DNA of 64,000 nucleotides from positions 1 to 64,000 of the forward strand of contig OOIN01000018.1 in assembly GCA_900323505.1 (NCBI GenBank). The letters are read 5' to 3'. Positions 10,001-18,656 of this stretch are shown one piece after another (the first letter of the stretch is position 1; every line of letters starts with the position of its first letter). The translations under genes and the position numbers were made by a program. The stretch is from Ustilago trichophora (taxonomy: Eukaryota; Basidiomycota; Ustilaginomycetes; Ustilaginales; Ustilaginaceae). The notes beneath the pieces were generated by a model. That model was not told where the DNA came from and ran no database searches. It was given only the letters and a program-made list of their open reading frames with translations.

Positions 10001-13000
10001 TGGCCAGCGTATCTCGAACTCGGTCGGTCAGTTTTTCTCCGCCAACACCGAGGAACACCAACGAAGGCACCTCGTCAGCAACAAGGTCACACTGGTCCAA
10101 CAACGAAGGCACGCAACTCATGTGCGTGATTGTCATCTTTTGGATCGTTCCCTTGAGATCGCCAAGTAGTAATGACCGCTCACCTGTTGCGAGTGCCATC
10201 CCAAAACGCCACGACATGAACATCTGAGAAAGATGCACGTCAAATGCTCTACCTGCCAAGCCCAGATAGCGTCCCGTGCCTCCGAGCTGCAGAGAGACCG
10301 GACACTCCTTTGAGACCACCTCGGCATAAGACTCGACAAAGCTGCACAGGTTGGCACGTCCCACGAGAACACCCTTCGGCTTCCCTGTCGAGCCAGATGT
10401 GTAGAGCAAATAAGCACCGTCATCTGCTGAGGCATTGGTGGAGGCGACGTCTTCACGCTCGCCCTCGTCATGATTGAAGGCAAGCAGGCGTTGCCCGAAG
10501 CAGTTGTCGCTGACGTTGAGTACTAGACATTCGCATTCGTCTTTAATATCACCAAGGCAGTTCTCTTCGGTAACGACCAATGCGCAGCGACTGTCCGAAA
10601 TCAAAAGACGCTTGCGTTCGGCTGGTAATTGGTCATCTATCGGGAGATAGGTTCTTCCGCACTTGAAGATTGCAACGGTGACCGCGATAGAGATCAACGA
10701 TCGTTTCATGCACAGAGCGATTGGGCCTTCTGCCGATAGACCGAGCGTCCTGATCAAAGCAACTACCTGATCGGCTTTGCCTTCGAGTTCTGCATAAGAC
10801 CAAGTCGATAGCGCAGCATCGTGGATGGATCCGGTCTCGGAAGAGCTTGCAGCGATAATGACGGCAGGCCATGAAGGATGCTTCTTTGCATGATGGCAAA
10901 GCCAGTACAGCGGGTCATGGTCGTGGTAAGTAGTGGTTGGTGCCTCTGTAGGCGGAGAAGCTCGCGGAATGGTACTTATCGATGCGAGAGATTCGTTGAT
11001 ACGCCAGACCTTCCCCAGAAGCTGCTGCAATGTCTCTTCTGGACTCGCTAGCATGACAGAGAGCGTAGTGACGACTTGGTCAAGTATCATCTCTAACATC
11101 TCCTTCGAAATACGGTCCTCCTTTACAGAGAGCTCCAAAATGACCCCATCGCCATCGCATTCGCCTTGCTCGAAAACATTGAGGACAGAGCTGTGCTCTA
11201 CGCGGATTTCGGTTGATCTGTTCCCCAACAGCGTCCAACGATCTTTGTCGTTGGAAGAAATTGACTGCTGCGTAGAATCACCGTCTGACTCGGGCTTTTG
11301 GTGGTAAACGTACATGGCTGTGAATATCTCCTGATGCGATCCTGTGCCCATGATCTTTGCCAGATCTCCGAGAGAAATGAATCTGTGCTTCATAGACTGA
11401 TGTACGACAGCATCACCTTGAAGCAATGACAGCAAAGACTCGCCCTCTGAATCTGGAGATAGTAGCAGCGAAAAGGGCAGTGTGGCGAGGAGCGGACCCA
11501 CAGCTCCCTCCTCGATGGAGAGGGAGGGATGTAAGTTTCGAAGAGAAAGAACTTCTCCCAGTACTATATGGCGACGCTCTTCGCTCTCGACGTACTGCGC
11601 CAATACCACGGCAAACGCTGTTTTGATCAGCTTTGAAGTTCCGGCACTGAGAAGTCGGGACCGGCTGGGTCTGAAAAGTCGAGAGGCAGCAACGAATTTG
11701 GCCGACGCAGCTTCGGTCGAAGATCGTTTGACACTCGTTAGGTCTGGAAGCATGGCTGCTGGTCCACGCGCTTCTAGCCGCTTTTCCCAGTACTGAGCGC
11801 TATCCCTTTGCTCTTTTGCAGTACATACGAATGAATACTTGCATTGAGCTGAAAGGGAACTCGAAGCTGGGAGAGCGATAGCTCGCTGGGGCTGAGGAGC
11901 TGCGCTGTGCGGATCAAGCGCTGCATATTCGGCACGAACTCGGTCCAGGATAATCTGAATCGACGGTCCATCGTACAAAGCATGATGGATGCACAGTGCC
12001 GCATATACGGCACTCTGACCTTCTCCATCATCGACTGTGAAAGTTTTGATCGCCCACAGCGGACTTGCTCCAAGGAAAGCATCTGCACGATCGAGCGCCA
12101 CCGATTTTGTCCATTTCGTCACTGCTTGGTGTACTTCTTGCTCCGATTGAAGAGGCTTTGGACCTATCACGTCGATACAAGATGCATCCACGGATTTGTA
12201 CAGCATCTGCAACGCAAAGACATCGAGTTCGCTATCAAACTGTACCGGTCCGTCTACACCTTCTGTCTGAGATACGATGGTAAAGACGGTACGCAACATC
12301 TGATGAGCAGTAACTGTACGTCTCCATGACTGTACGAAGCGTTCCAGATCCACAGCGACCCCAAGACGAATGACATGGTCGGTCCAGTACGCCAAAGGCT
12401 CCGCCAGCGTTTCTGCCAACATGCCGCCTTGTAACATGCTGCAGGGATAGACCGCCTCGAGACTCTCTTGGAATCGCAGTGGCAGCAGCTTGCGGACGTA
12501 AATGTCGAATTCACTGAGCTTTGTCGTGAGGTCCTGAACCCTGGGATCATCCACTTTCCCTGCGATCACTTGGTTTTGTTGTTCGGCAAGTTCATTGACG
12601 AGCATGCGCACCGTTGAACATGTCAGCAGCGTCGAGATGTGAATCTTCATTCCGTTCTGCTTGAGCTTGACGGCAAGGCGAATGGCTCGGATCGAGTCGA
12701 GACCAATGCTGGCAAGAGAGCTGGTACCGTTGATATGAAGTATTTCTGTTCCAGTGACCTCGCTGATCGCTGCAGTCACCTGATGCTGGAGCGCTCTATA
12801 AGCATCGTCGGTCTCCTGTTCTGGCGCCCGTGCCCCTTCCTTGCAGGAGGACGAAAAGTCCCATAGTGCAAGGTCGGCAGATGTGTAAGCTGCTTGAAGC
12901 TTAGCACGGTCAATCTTTGCCGAAGCGGTTTGCGGAATATGTGACAGCACAAGGATCATTGATGGCACCATGTAGGGTGGCAGCACGTCACGAACGTCCC

Positions 13001-16000
13001 GTAACGTTCTTTGGGCAAGGTCCATGGCACCAGCATTCGTTAGCAGTATGTTTTTGGATGAAGCCGGCGCTTCCAATGAGTCAGCAGCAGAAGCGAGGTC
13101 GGGACAGGCGAGGAAACCAATCACCTGCTTAGAAGGTCGATCAGGCCGACTCAACATCATAACCTCGGCTCGCTCCACCAACACCCTGCCTTGTCTTTGT
13201 ACAGAGACGATTGCCGCCGAGATCTCACTAAGTTCGACCCGGATACCGCCCAGCTTGATCAGGTCGTCACGTCTTCCGATGAACTCAATGCTGCCATCGT
13301 GAAGCATCCTGACGTAGTCACCGGTGTAGTACAGTCGCTGCTGCAATTCCTCTGAATAAGTAAAAGCAGCTTTGGTCTTTGTCTCGTCGTTCAAATAGCC
13401 ACGAGCCACCTGTTTGCCTGCTAAAACCAGCTCTCCGACAGCTCCCTTGCCACAGGGCCGAAGTGGCTGACTTCGATCTTTGCAAACAAAAGCATTGACA
13501 CTTTGCATCGGCACGCCAACGTTGGCACTCTGCAGTCTATCGTTACGATCAAGGCGACGTAAAGTCGCGACAACAGTCACCTCTGCTGGTCCGTAAGTGT
13601 TATACACTGCAATTGGGACAAAGTCTTCAGGCTGACTGGCACCGGTCCAGTCAGCTGCGACCGCCTCCGTCAGCTTCTCGCCGATGAAAGTGACCGACTT
13701 GAGGCTTGGGCAAGAAGCTCTTGGCAAAGCTGCTGCAAAAGCGGGCGTGAGATGCGCATGGTTTGCTTGAGAGGCCGCAACAAGCTCAGCCGTCGATCCT
13801 AGCATGATTTCCCGTGTCGCTGATATCACCGTCCCCCCTAATCCCCATGTCCAGAAGAGATCCTGAACAAAAACATCGAACGTATATGCCGAGAATTGCA
13901 GGCAGCGTGGCGCTTGTCCCTTTTGCGGAGGACGCACATGGTACTGCAAAGCTTGCATACTCGTTACGGCGGCACTGTGCTCGATCATGACTCCCTTCGG
14001 TGCTCCTGTGGTACCGCTCGTCCAGATCAAGTAGGCAAGGGTGTCTGGCGCTGCCGACGGCTCGAGAGGGTCGGAAGAGAATTGGCTATATTGACGGAGA
14101 TCGCAGACATCAACTCGAACCAGCTTGGCCTGCTCTTCTTCTTGAATCACGCCAAGACTAGCCGAAGTGATCGGGGTTACCAAGATGAGGTTGCTTCGTG
14201 TCCTAGCGATCAGCTCTAGCTGCCTGGCCCGTGGAGACTGGACGTCGATCGGACACCAAGCACCTCCAGCCTTGAGAATTGCGAGCACTGCAATGTACAT
14301 CTCTGCACAACGTTCCATGCACATAGGTATAGGCTGGTCGCAGAGTGTCGTCGCACCTGTCAACGACAACAAGTGCTTTGCCAACCGATTTGCACGGGCA
14401 TTGAGCTCGGAGTACGTCCAGCGTTGCGAGACTACAGAGCCTTCCGCATGAGAGTCCAAGGCTGTGAAGAACTCGAGAGCAATGGCGTCAGGATTGCTAG
14501 CAGCTATACATTCGAATTCAGAATGCAGCAAAGCTTTCTTGGCAACTGAACTAGCAATTTCGCTGTTGCAAGAGATTGAGAGCGCTGTGGAGCGCAGAAC
14601 TTCGCCATTCAGCATCTGAGCAACTGTTGTGGTGTCTGCTTCACCCATCAGGCGATGCAGCACGTCATCGTACTGTTGTAGCAGCAGCTTGGCCGACGAA
14701 GCATCCAGAACAGATTGAGAATACGTCAAACGCAATCGCAGCCCCTGTTCAGCTTGAGCCGAGGGCCACACCTCTACCATGATAGCAAAGTCGTTCGCCA
14801 TAACTGGGTAGGAAACAGATGTCCATGGTGTAGAAGCATAAGTATAGTGGGAATCATCGAAGCGCTGCACAGCGAACAACGTGTCGAAAGGCATGCCTCC
14901 CGAAGAAGCGAGTGCTCCGAGCGGGATCTCGAGATGAGCCAAAGCAGCCGTGCTAGCTTTCGTCGCTTCGACAAGAAGTTGCTTTGTGATCTTGTTGTGA
15001 GGCTTGTTGTTAGGCCCTTTCCCTCCAATACGAGTGATGAAAGGGATCACATTGAAGGTCGGAGCCATGCAGGAGCGCGTCCGCTCATTGAGTCTTCCAG
15101 AATGAACGCTGCCACTGATGACATGATCGACATCTTCATCTTCAGCATAGGCTGCGAGAAGAAGGTTCCAAGCAGTTTGCATCAGGACCAACGCAGTAGT
15201 CCGCTGTTGTCTTGCTTGCTTGACAATTTCACCCATAGATGACCGCGAACGCTGTTCTACAACTGCACTGCTGGTCGCTAACTCGGCCTGCATCGTCGTC
15301 TTGATGCCGTTGACACAAGGGAACCGCGTCGTGCCGATGCCATCGAGCTTCTCCCGCCAGAACCTACGCGATCTGTCGAGGTCACTGGTGAAATGATGAC
15401 GAACCGCGCCCTCGATCTCTGTGCAGTTCGTAGCTGCAGCTCGATCGACACAGTTGCCTACCGAGGCAGCTACTTCCTGTTGAATCAACTCCAAGCTGCC
15501 TCCATCAAAGATAGCATGCATCATGCTCAATACCACAGAGCTTTCCGTGCCTTCATCGTCTGTATCAGACAGCAGAAGGCCAAGGTGCCAAGGGGGCCTG
15601 TCCAGAGTGATGCTGCTATCGACCCGCTCCAAGTGCTCCTCCAGGGATCTTTTCAGAGAGTTCCTTGAGATGTGCTCGCTGACATTGCCATCATAAGATC
15701 CTGGGGAGAGGATGCACTGCGCAAATGGTGCAAGCGTGTCATCGATCGGAACAAACAGTGTTCGGTAGATATCGTGCCGCTGAGTTGCCAGCTGGAAGGC
15801 CTCGTAGACTTGGCGAGCTTCCGTTGCTGAAGCCATGGAATATACAGTATGATTGATGTACGATCTTTTAGAGCCAGAGGAGGTAGCTCGAGTCAGGAAG
15901 CTCGTCAACATGCCAGATTGGGTAGCCGTGGTGGGCAAAATCGCACGCACTCGCATTCGCGAGTCTTCGTCAGGCAAAGCTGCAAGCACTCCGGGGCGGC

Positions 16001-18656
16001 ATCGAAGCTCGAACTTTGCGACAGTGTTGCTCCAGTCGCGATCTTGCTGATTCGACGAACGACCGGCCTCGTCACTACCAAAACGAGCAATCGAAAGATC
16101 GGCGTTCGAAAGCAAGCGCAAGAGATCAGAGCACGAGCCGGCTTTCAGCACTTGCGCAACATTGAGTCTGGTAGCAGGGAGAGACGTAACCTCGTTCTGT
16201 CTAAGCAGCTGAAGAAGACGCATAGCTGCTAGACTATCCATTCCAAGCTCGAACAGATCAGCGGTCATCGAAACTGCATCGGCCTCAAGACGGCACACCG
16301 TGTAGACCGCCTCGATAAGGGCTTGTGCTACTGGGTCGTTCCTTACGCCTTCTTCTGAAGACTCTCTTGGTAGCATATCGAATTCTGCCGACGAAGACAG
16401 AAGTTGCGAAACCAGCCTGGTGAGCCGTTTTCGATCCGACTTGCCCGATACAGTGACGGGCAAACTTGGCTGCACGATGTACTTCCAGGGTCGCATGTGC
16501 GGAGGAAGCTGTGCATCAGCAATGGCCCTGCAGTTGGCTTCCGCTTCGTTGCTGCTGGCGCCAGAGGCAAGCACAAGGCAGCACACGAGGCGTTCGCTCC
16601 CGAGCGATTGGCCGTTTGACGTCGCTCGCCACAGAACGCTTGCTACGTTCTGTACCATCTTGCTTGACTGTATTACCGAGTCGACCTGACGAAAATAAAC
16701 GTGTCGTTTGAAGCAACAAGTGGTCAGTCTGTGTCTCCTTTGCTTACATTGCTTGGCAGCGTCACTTACCTCTCCTAGTTCGACTCGTCGTCCGCTCAAC
16801 TTCACCTGCTCGGCATTCATTCGGCCCAAAATCTCGATCATTGGGCTTCCCTCACGATCCCAGACAATTCTTGCGCGATCTCGGGTTCGATATACACGTC
16901 CAAGCTGGGTTAAGGTCGTGAATGCATCTGCGGTTGCGTCAGGCATGCCGAGGTAGCCCATCCCAACATGTGGACCCCCGATGACGAGCTCGCCCGTCAC
17001 ACCTCTTGGGACTGGCTCCAGGCAGGGGCTGCTGCTTCCAGTTTCGCATGTGTCACGTACTATAGCTAGCGAGCAGGAGGGAAGTGGCAAACCAATGATC
17101 GATCCACGATAGTCGACCGGGAATGGCTGCAAGAGGGTGCAATTCACGCTTGCTTCCGTAGGGCCGTAAGCATTGGCCAACCAAGTCGGACCATCGCTGG
17201 TTGCAAAGTTGCGAATCACTGATGGGTTCAAGCTCTCACCCATCGTCCACAGAAATCGCAGTTTTGGTACCCGACTCGGACACAGCAGGGTAGCCACGCT
17301 GGGTGTTACCATCATTATGTCTGCTTCGCTCAGAGCCACCACATTTTCCAAGTCGGATAGGGTGAGTGCTCGAGCTGCTGAGCACAGCGTTCCACCCGTC
17401 GAGAGCGTAACAAAGATCTCCATGACTGATGGGTCGAAAACGGTAGAGGCAAACTGGAACCATTTGAAAGTTGTTTCTGGTCTTGTGGACGTGGTTTGCA
17501 GCAGTGACGGATGAAGATGTGCGGTGTGTGAGGCGATTGAAACACTTGCAGAGTAGTGGGAGATCTGAACGCCTTTTGGCGTACCCGTTGTGCCACTGGT
17601 GAAGAGAACATAAGCACACTCTTGAAGGTTCTCTTCCAGGAATTCGCTGTGAATGTCAGAAGAGTCATCAGATTGTAAGATGTCACTGACGTTGATCCAC
17701 TCTACGGAAGCTGGTGCCCAATGAGGCGACTCGGCGCTGTCAGCACCCAACAGTACAGATGCATCGAGCTGTCCAATCAACGAAATAAGCCTAGCATCAG
17801 GTGCATCCACTGGCAGTGGACAGAAGGCGAATCCGGCCATGAGAATGGCAAGATAAGATACGTATAGCTCGAGAGAAGGAGTCAGCAGCATGGGCACAAC
17901 TACTTGTCGTTGTCTTTGCTTTGCGACCTTAGAATATACGTTGCGAATCTTGTCCGCGAGTAAGGAAGCCGTCTTTCGAAGCTGGGCATATGTGAGGGTG
18001 CTGAAACGAGCGGTACCATCTTCGCTGACTCCCTCGAGAAATTGTACAGCAATTCGGTCTGGGGTATGTCGAGCCTGGTCGAGGAACGGTTCGTGAAGTC
18101 TTGTCACTTCGGTGATCTTGGTCTTCGGGCTAGGATTGAGGATCGACAAGGTCATCGGATCTTCGAGCAGCTCAGAATCCAGGACTTGGCGGCAGAAGTA
18201 AGCGCAGATTCCCTGAGCTGCCTCTTGCGGCACTGGACTGGCAAAGTCAAGCAGTACTCGGACGCCACCGGCTTCCTTGACGATAACGGTGAGATCGTCA
18301 GTCTCAGTTCCTGCTTCGACTTTATAGGGGTCGCCAAAGCAGAACACGATTCCTGAGGTCAAAGCTGCATCTGCTTGCTGCAAAGCTTGTCCTGAGGCAA
18401 TGTAAAGACCTTGCTCGCCGAGTTGAAGCTTGAATCGGGCTTCGTCGGGATCACACCCAACCAGCTGGGCGACGAAAGAAGCTAGCGTGGAAAGGAGTTG
18501 CCGCTGAGCTTCTGCGTTGTTGAACTTCTTGAAGTAGCCTTCATGCTTCTTAATCGCGAATTCGAAGCTCTTCTGTCCACCCAGAGCGTCTACAAGGACA
18601 GCCCTCGAGTAAGGATGCAGCATAGGAAGGCGGCTGAAAACTGTCGAAGCTGCCAT
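4080..18656 (-). CDS. fer3: Ferrichrome A-type siderophore synthetase (NRPS)
   Basis: Cytosolic NRPS building the cyclic hexapeptide core from two Ser, one Gly and three N5-acyl-N5-hydroxyornithines (family knowledge). The product is 4830 aa. Domain order with approximate core residues: A1 (TSGTTGTPKG 355; NAYGPTEAS 497), T1 (LGMDSL 779), C1 (MMHAIFDG 1019), A2 (TSGTTGAPKG 1521), T2 (IGLDSI 1957), C2 (IHHALYDG 2199), A3 (TSGSTGKPKG 2727), T3 (LGIDSL 3159), C3 (MHHALYDG 3372), T4 (IGLDSI 3722), C4 (MHHSLYDG 3919), T5 (LGIDSL 4294), C5 (FHHTSYDA 4516). There is no thioesterase; the terminal C domain is expected to cyclise. An 84-bp intron (16686-16769, GTAAGT...CGTCAG) interrupts A1 between GRRVELGEV and DSVIQ. 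The ATG at 18656 (MAASTVFSRL) is preferred over the in-frame ATG at 18803. It is called fer3 rather than sid2 because fer4-fer7 homologues follow. Confidence 0.93.
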   Translation of the reverse strand: MAASTVFSRLPMLHPYSRAVLVDALGGQKSFEFAIKKHEGYFKKFNNAEAQRQLLSTLASFVAQLVGCDPDEARFKLQLGEQGLYIASGQALQQADAALTSGIVFCFGDPYKVEAGTETDDLTVIVKEAGGVRVLLDFASPVPQEAAQGICAYFCRQVLDSELLEDPMTLSILNPSPKTKITEVTRLHEPFLDQARHTPDRIAVQFLEGVSEDGTARFSTLTYAQLRKTASLLADKIRNVYSKVAKQRQRQVVVPMLLTPSLELYVSYLAILMAGFAFCPLPVDAPDARLISLIGQLDASVLLGADSAESPHWAPASVEWINVSDILQSDDSSDIHSEFLEENLQECAYVLFTSGTTGTPKGVQISHYSASVSIASHTAHLHPSLLQTTSTRPETTFKWFQFASTVFDPSVMEIFVTLSTGGTLCSAARALTLSDLENVVALSEADIMMVTPSVATLLCPSRVPKLRFLWTMGESLNPSVIRNFATSDGPTWLANAYGPTEASVNCTLLQPFPVDYRGSIIGLPLPSCSLAIVRDTCETGSSSPCLEPVPRGVTGELVIGGPHVGMGYLGMPDATADAFTTLTQLGRVYRTRDRARIVWDREGSPMIEILGRMNAEQVKLSGRRVELGEVSDAAKQCKQRRHRLTTCCFKRHVYFRQVDSVIQSSKMVQNVASVLWRATSNGQSLGSERLVCCLVLASGASSNEAEANCRAIADAQLPPHMRPWKYIVQPSLPVTVSGKSDRKRLTRLVSQLLSSSAEFDMLPRESSEEGVRNDPVAQALIEAVYTVCRLEADAVSMTADLFELGMDSLAAMRLLQLLRQNEVTSLPATRLNVAQVLKAGSCSDLLRLLSNADLSIARFGSDEAGRSSNQQDRDWSNTVAKFELRCRPGVLAALPDEDSRMRVRAILPTTATQSGMLTSFLTRATSSGSKRSYINHTVYSMASATEARQVYEAFQLATQRHDIYRTLFVPIDDTLAPFAQCILSPGSYDGNVSEHISRNSLKRSLEEHLERVDSSITLDRPPWHLGLLLSDTDDEGTESSVVLSMMHAIFDGGSLELIQQEVAASVGNCVDRAAATNCTEIEGAVRHHFTSDLDRSRRFWREKLDGIGTTRFPCVNGIKTTMQAELATSSAVVEQRSRSSMGEIVKQARQQRTTALVLMQTAWNLLLAAYAEDEDVDHVISGSVHSGRLNERTRSCMAPTFNVIPFITRIGGKGPNNKPHNKITKQLLVEATKASTAALAHLEIPLGALASSGGMPFDTLFAVQRFDDSHYTYASTPWTSVSYPVMANDFAIMVEVWPSAQAEQGLRLRLTYSQSVLDASSAKLLLQQYDDVLHRLMGEADTTTVAQMLNGEVLRSTALSISCNSEIASSVAKKALLHSEFECIAASNPDAIALEFFTALDSHAEGSVVSQRWTYSELNARANRLAKHLLSLTGATTLCDQPIPMCMERCAEMYIAVLAILKAGGAWCPIDVQSPRARQLELIARTRSNLILVTPITSASLGVIQEEEQAKLVRVDVCDLRQYSQFSSDPLEPSAAPDTLAYLIWTSGTTGAPKGVMIEHSAAVTSMQALQYHVRPPQKGQAPRCLQFSAYTFDVFVQDLFWTWGLGGTVISATREIMLGSTAELVAASQANHAHLTPAFAAALPRASCPSLKSVTFIGEKLTEAVAADWTGASQPEDFVPIAVYNTYGPAEVTVVATLRRLDRNDRLQSANVGVPMQSVNAFVCKDRSQPLRPCGKGAVGELVLAGKQVARGYLNDETKTKAAFTYSEELQQRLYYTGDYVRMLHDGSIEFIGRRDDLIKLGGIRVELSEISAAIVSVQRQGRVLVERAEVMMLSRPDRPSKQVIGFLACPDLASAADSLEAPASSKNILLTNAGAMDLAQRTLRDVRDVLPPYMVPSMILVLSHIPQTASAKIDRAKLQAAYTSADLALWDFSSSCKEGARAPEQETDDAYRALQHQVTAAISEVTGTEILHINGTSSLASIGLDSIRAIRLAVKLKQNGMKIHISTLLTCSTVRMLVNELAEQQNQVIAGKVDDPRVQDLTTKLSEFDIYVRKLLPLRFQESLEAVYPCSMLQGGMLAETLAEPLAYWTDHVIRLGVAVDLERFVQSWRRTVTAHQMLRTVFTIVSQTEGVDGPVQFDSELDVFALQMLYKSVDASCIDVIGPKPLQSEQEVHQAVTKWTKSVALDRADAFLGASPLWAIKTFTVDDGEGQSAVYAALCIHHALYDGPSIQIILDRVRAEYAALDPHSAAPQPQRAIALPASSSLSAQCKYSFVCTAKEQRDSAQYWEKRLEARGPAAMLPDLTSVKRSSTEAASAKFVAASRLFRPSRSRLLSAGTSKLIKTAFAVVLAQYVESEERRHIVLGEVLSLRNLHPSLSIEEGAVGPLLATLPFSLLLSPDSEGESLLSLLQGDAVVHQSMKHRFISLGDLAKIMGTGSHQEIFTAMYVYHQKPESDGDSTQQSISSNDKDRWTLLGNRSTEIRVEHSSVLNVFEQGECDGDGVILELSVKEDRISKEMLEMILDQVVTTLSVMLASPEETLQQLLGKVWRINESLASISTIPRASPPTEAPTTTYHDHDPLYWLCHHAKKHPSWPAVIIAASSSETGSIHDAALSTWSYAELEGKADQVVALIRTLGLSAEGPIALCMKRSLISIAVTVAIFKCGRTYLPIDDQLPAERKRLLISDSRCALVVTEENCLGDIKDECECLVLNVSDNCFGQRLLAFNHDEGEREDVASTNASADDGAYLLYTSGSTGKPKGVLVGRANLCSFVESYAEVVSKECPVSLQLGGTGRYLGLAGRAFDVHLSQMFMSWRFGMALATGERSLLLGDLKGTIQKMTITHMSCVPSLLDQCDLVADEVPSLVFLGVGGEKLTDRVRDTLATSLTVVNAYGPTETTIMCTANRVRAGSHVRDIGHVLPGNTAVVIDFDDRDQLCPVLRGRPGELCIRGDLVALGYHSLDPSQEATSGFLRLSDGKRMYRTGDAVRMMADGRLHYLGRRDDQEKIRGQRLELGEVSQCAINGANGRIHATTVICQPKSLAKPLLMTLIAPKANVSTKQRRDLLPRILQPSTETGRLAEQVHQHCKQHLPSYMVPDLVVALSHLTQLAASGKTDTRKLKAWLASVDLPQLFHLQSGPNSLGDSAKIDTERALSTVEMKVVRAVRLALPKCPSDISPATSIFDLGIDSLSVIRLAGQLRKVGLIVPISRLRMRHRIHQIASDSSSQGRDESIADLDLAMGIKALKAFQAHHREILQAPRRERLANVLPCLPSQEGMVALSLTNNSEPVYVARMQVRLDIDRLGQGACSTASLGRAWLSLARRHSILRTCFDHADDETIAQVVLDETFLENHIVHTGTEENHTRTALKILKNITAVPPWRIEVDEEAIHTGTFVLHMHHALYDGHSLPLLLDDLARILRNEGENRDENQPGVEDLIGSILSVPTHRAQDFWCGTFADFPVSEPCVWSRFPRADMGSIRCHGRLRLGPLEEAAKKQQVTLSSLVAAALGISLSQTLETTAFTLGNVLWGRSLDHISAEKIVAPCLTTVPMPFSLCVHRGSRSVRDVVSACYEWNSSCLAFQHTSIRQIRRWTGSERQGSLIDVLFSFIQVNVTGTNQEKRSWHLDQVNAETDAPAAFEVTADATSDELRISALIKYLLPSDGLDAVMETLCLLLEKFASGEAAEVDLKAAGVPSPSLTARTVQVAGQATGISRPMTQVENQIRDLAVQMCSVSPADLLQLDTPFLRIGLDSIVALRFSARLRQDHGLQLSAHDILSAGTIANLSQLLNERQDVAEDELTTPMSPKRGSATYTATPLQAGMLNGTLSSRSHKLYVHHHAVKLRQALDYKRLQRALQRVAASHDILRTGFHMESDAEQKSLSWAAKVTPVDALTIQISHHHLDMSPSQALQDYGTDFCFDHPEQFAVSPWRVAVLHCASQQDLFVVSMHHSLYDGVSLPSLFADLRSAYCDEATELIAHPPFSLAAELIASTAQESEQYWQQTLDNFEHPSLLVNSSVHVGAKSLVTYRLDEVRLPVTTGELKRMCAKVGVTPQAIALLSWSKVLAVSSGQRDVCFGQVVSGRYLALPGIEDVSGPLINTVPIRVNLKNDFLSNGTVTRELQERIVASQPFQHASLARIQKAWRRAQGSHSTLFDSLFVFHNVEGKSKAPTELGQDLWTSIDASTNSLWVEEDVSKTEMTAASEYPVNISVVQDYAVVLIKAGASDKVGGAMWLSQMLQLFVEVFMDLLVRPNRRVGAFPEALATLPLAVTTDGSQQEGHLSTGIGEGRRCLSSKEQAIVLRHMTKRLRVDTATIKACPNLFLLGIDSLLAICISGDARNDQVPLTPIDVLSARTFSKMTVATDKQGYSFDNVEAETTEQARAALISSAATQEALEMLDIPATEVEAVLPVLTGQKQHIDLWLQRGRRFLEPTFVYSAAHKLDVKTLETAWVELRRRNAALRTAFVRLKDGETLIQVVLNESSSLWRDFERSHLARIDGGDDAESTAFEAVKRLNASPTDLSRPSARLTLVQGRQKDFVLFTFHHTSYDAWSMRLMANELSQLYQAVKTGNLETMRTPVSFTRFVEQTCRNAMRTQAVRKAFWDETLHNSSSTLVCQGAAQSIEQTMHVRKAAIKGANNMEARCHTHGFGLQVVVILAYARLLSSQAVEQEPESPTFGFYTAGRSSAFDGLGELVGPTTSMQPMTVAVGFKAASGENVLERLRFIQMELVRRAEHQQDDVESPVAFDAHLNLLWHKPIVTRGKGEDSEATAALLVPHKLRHDSGYFTRHPMMPGRTTVDDGALNAKRSSGGAQLYVDVGLDAGAGTISIGARCDRSAMDESQLEAFCDSFVGEIEKLRAVL

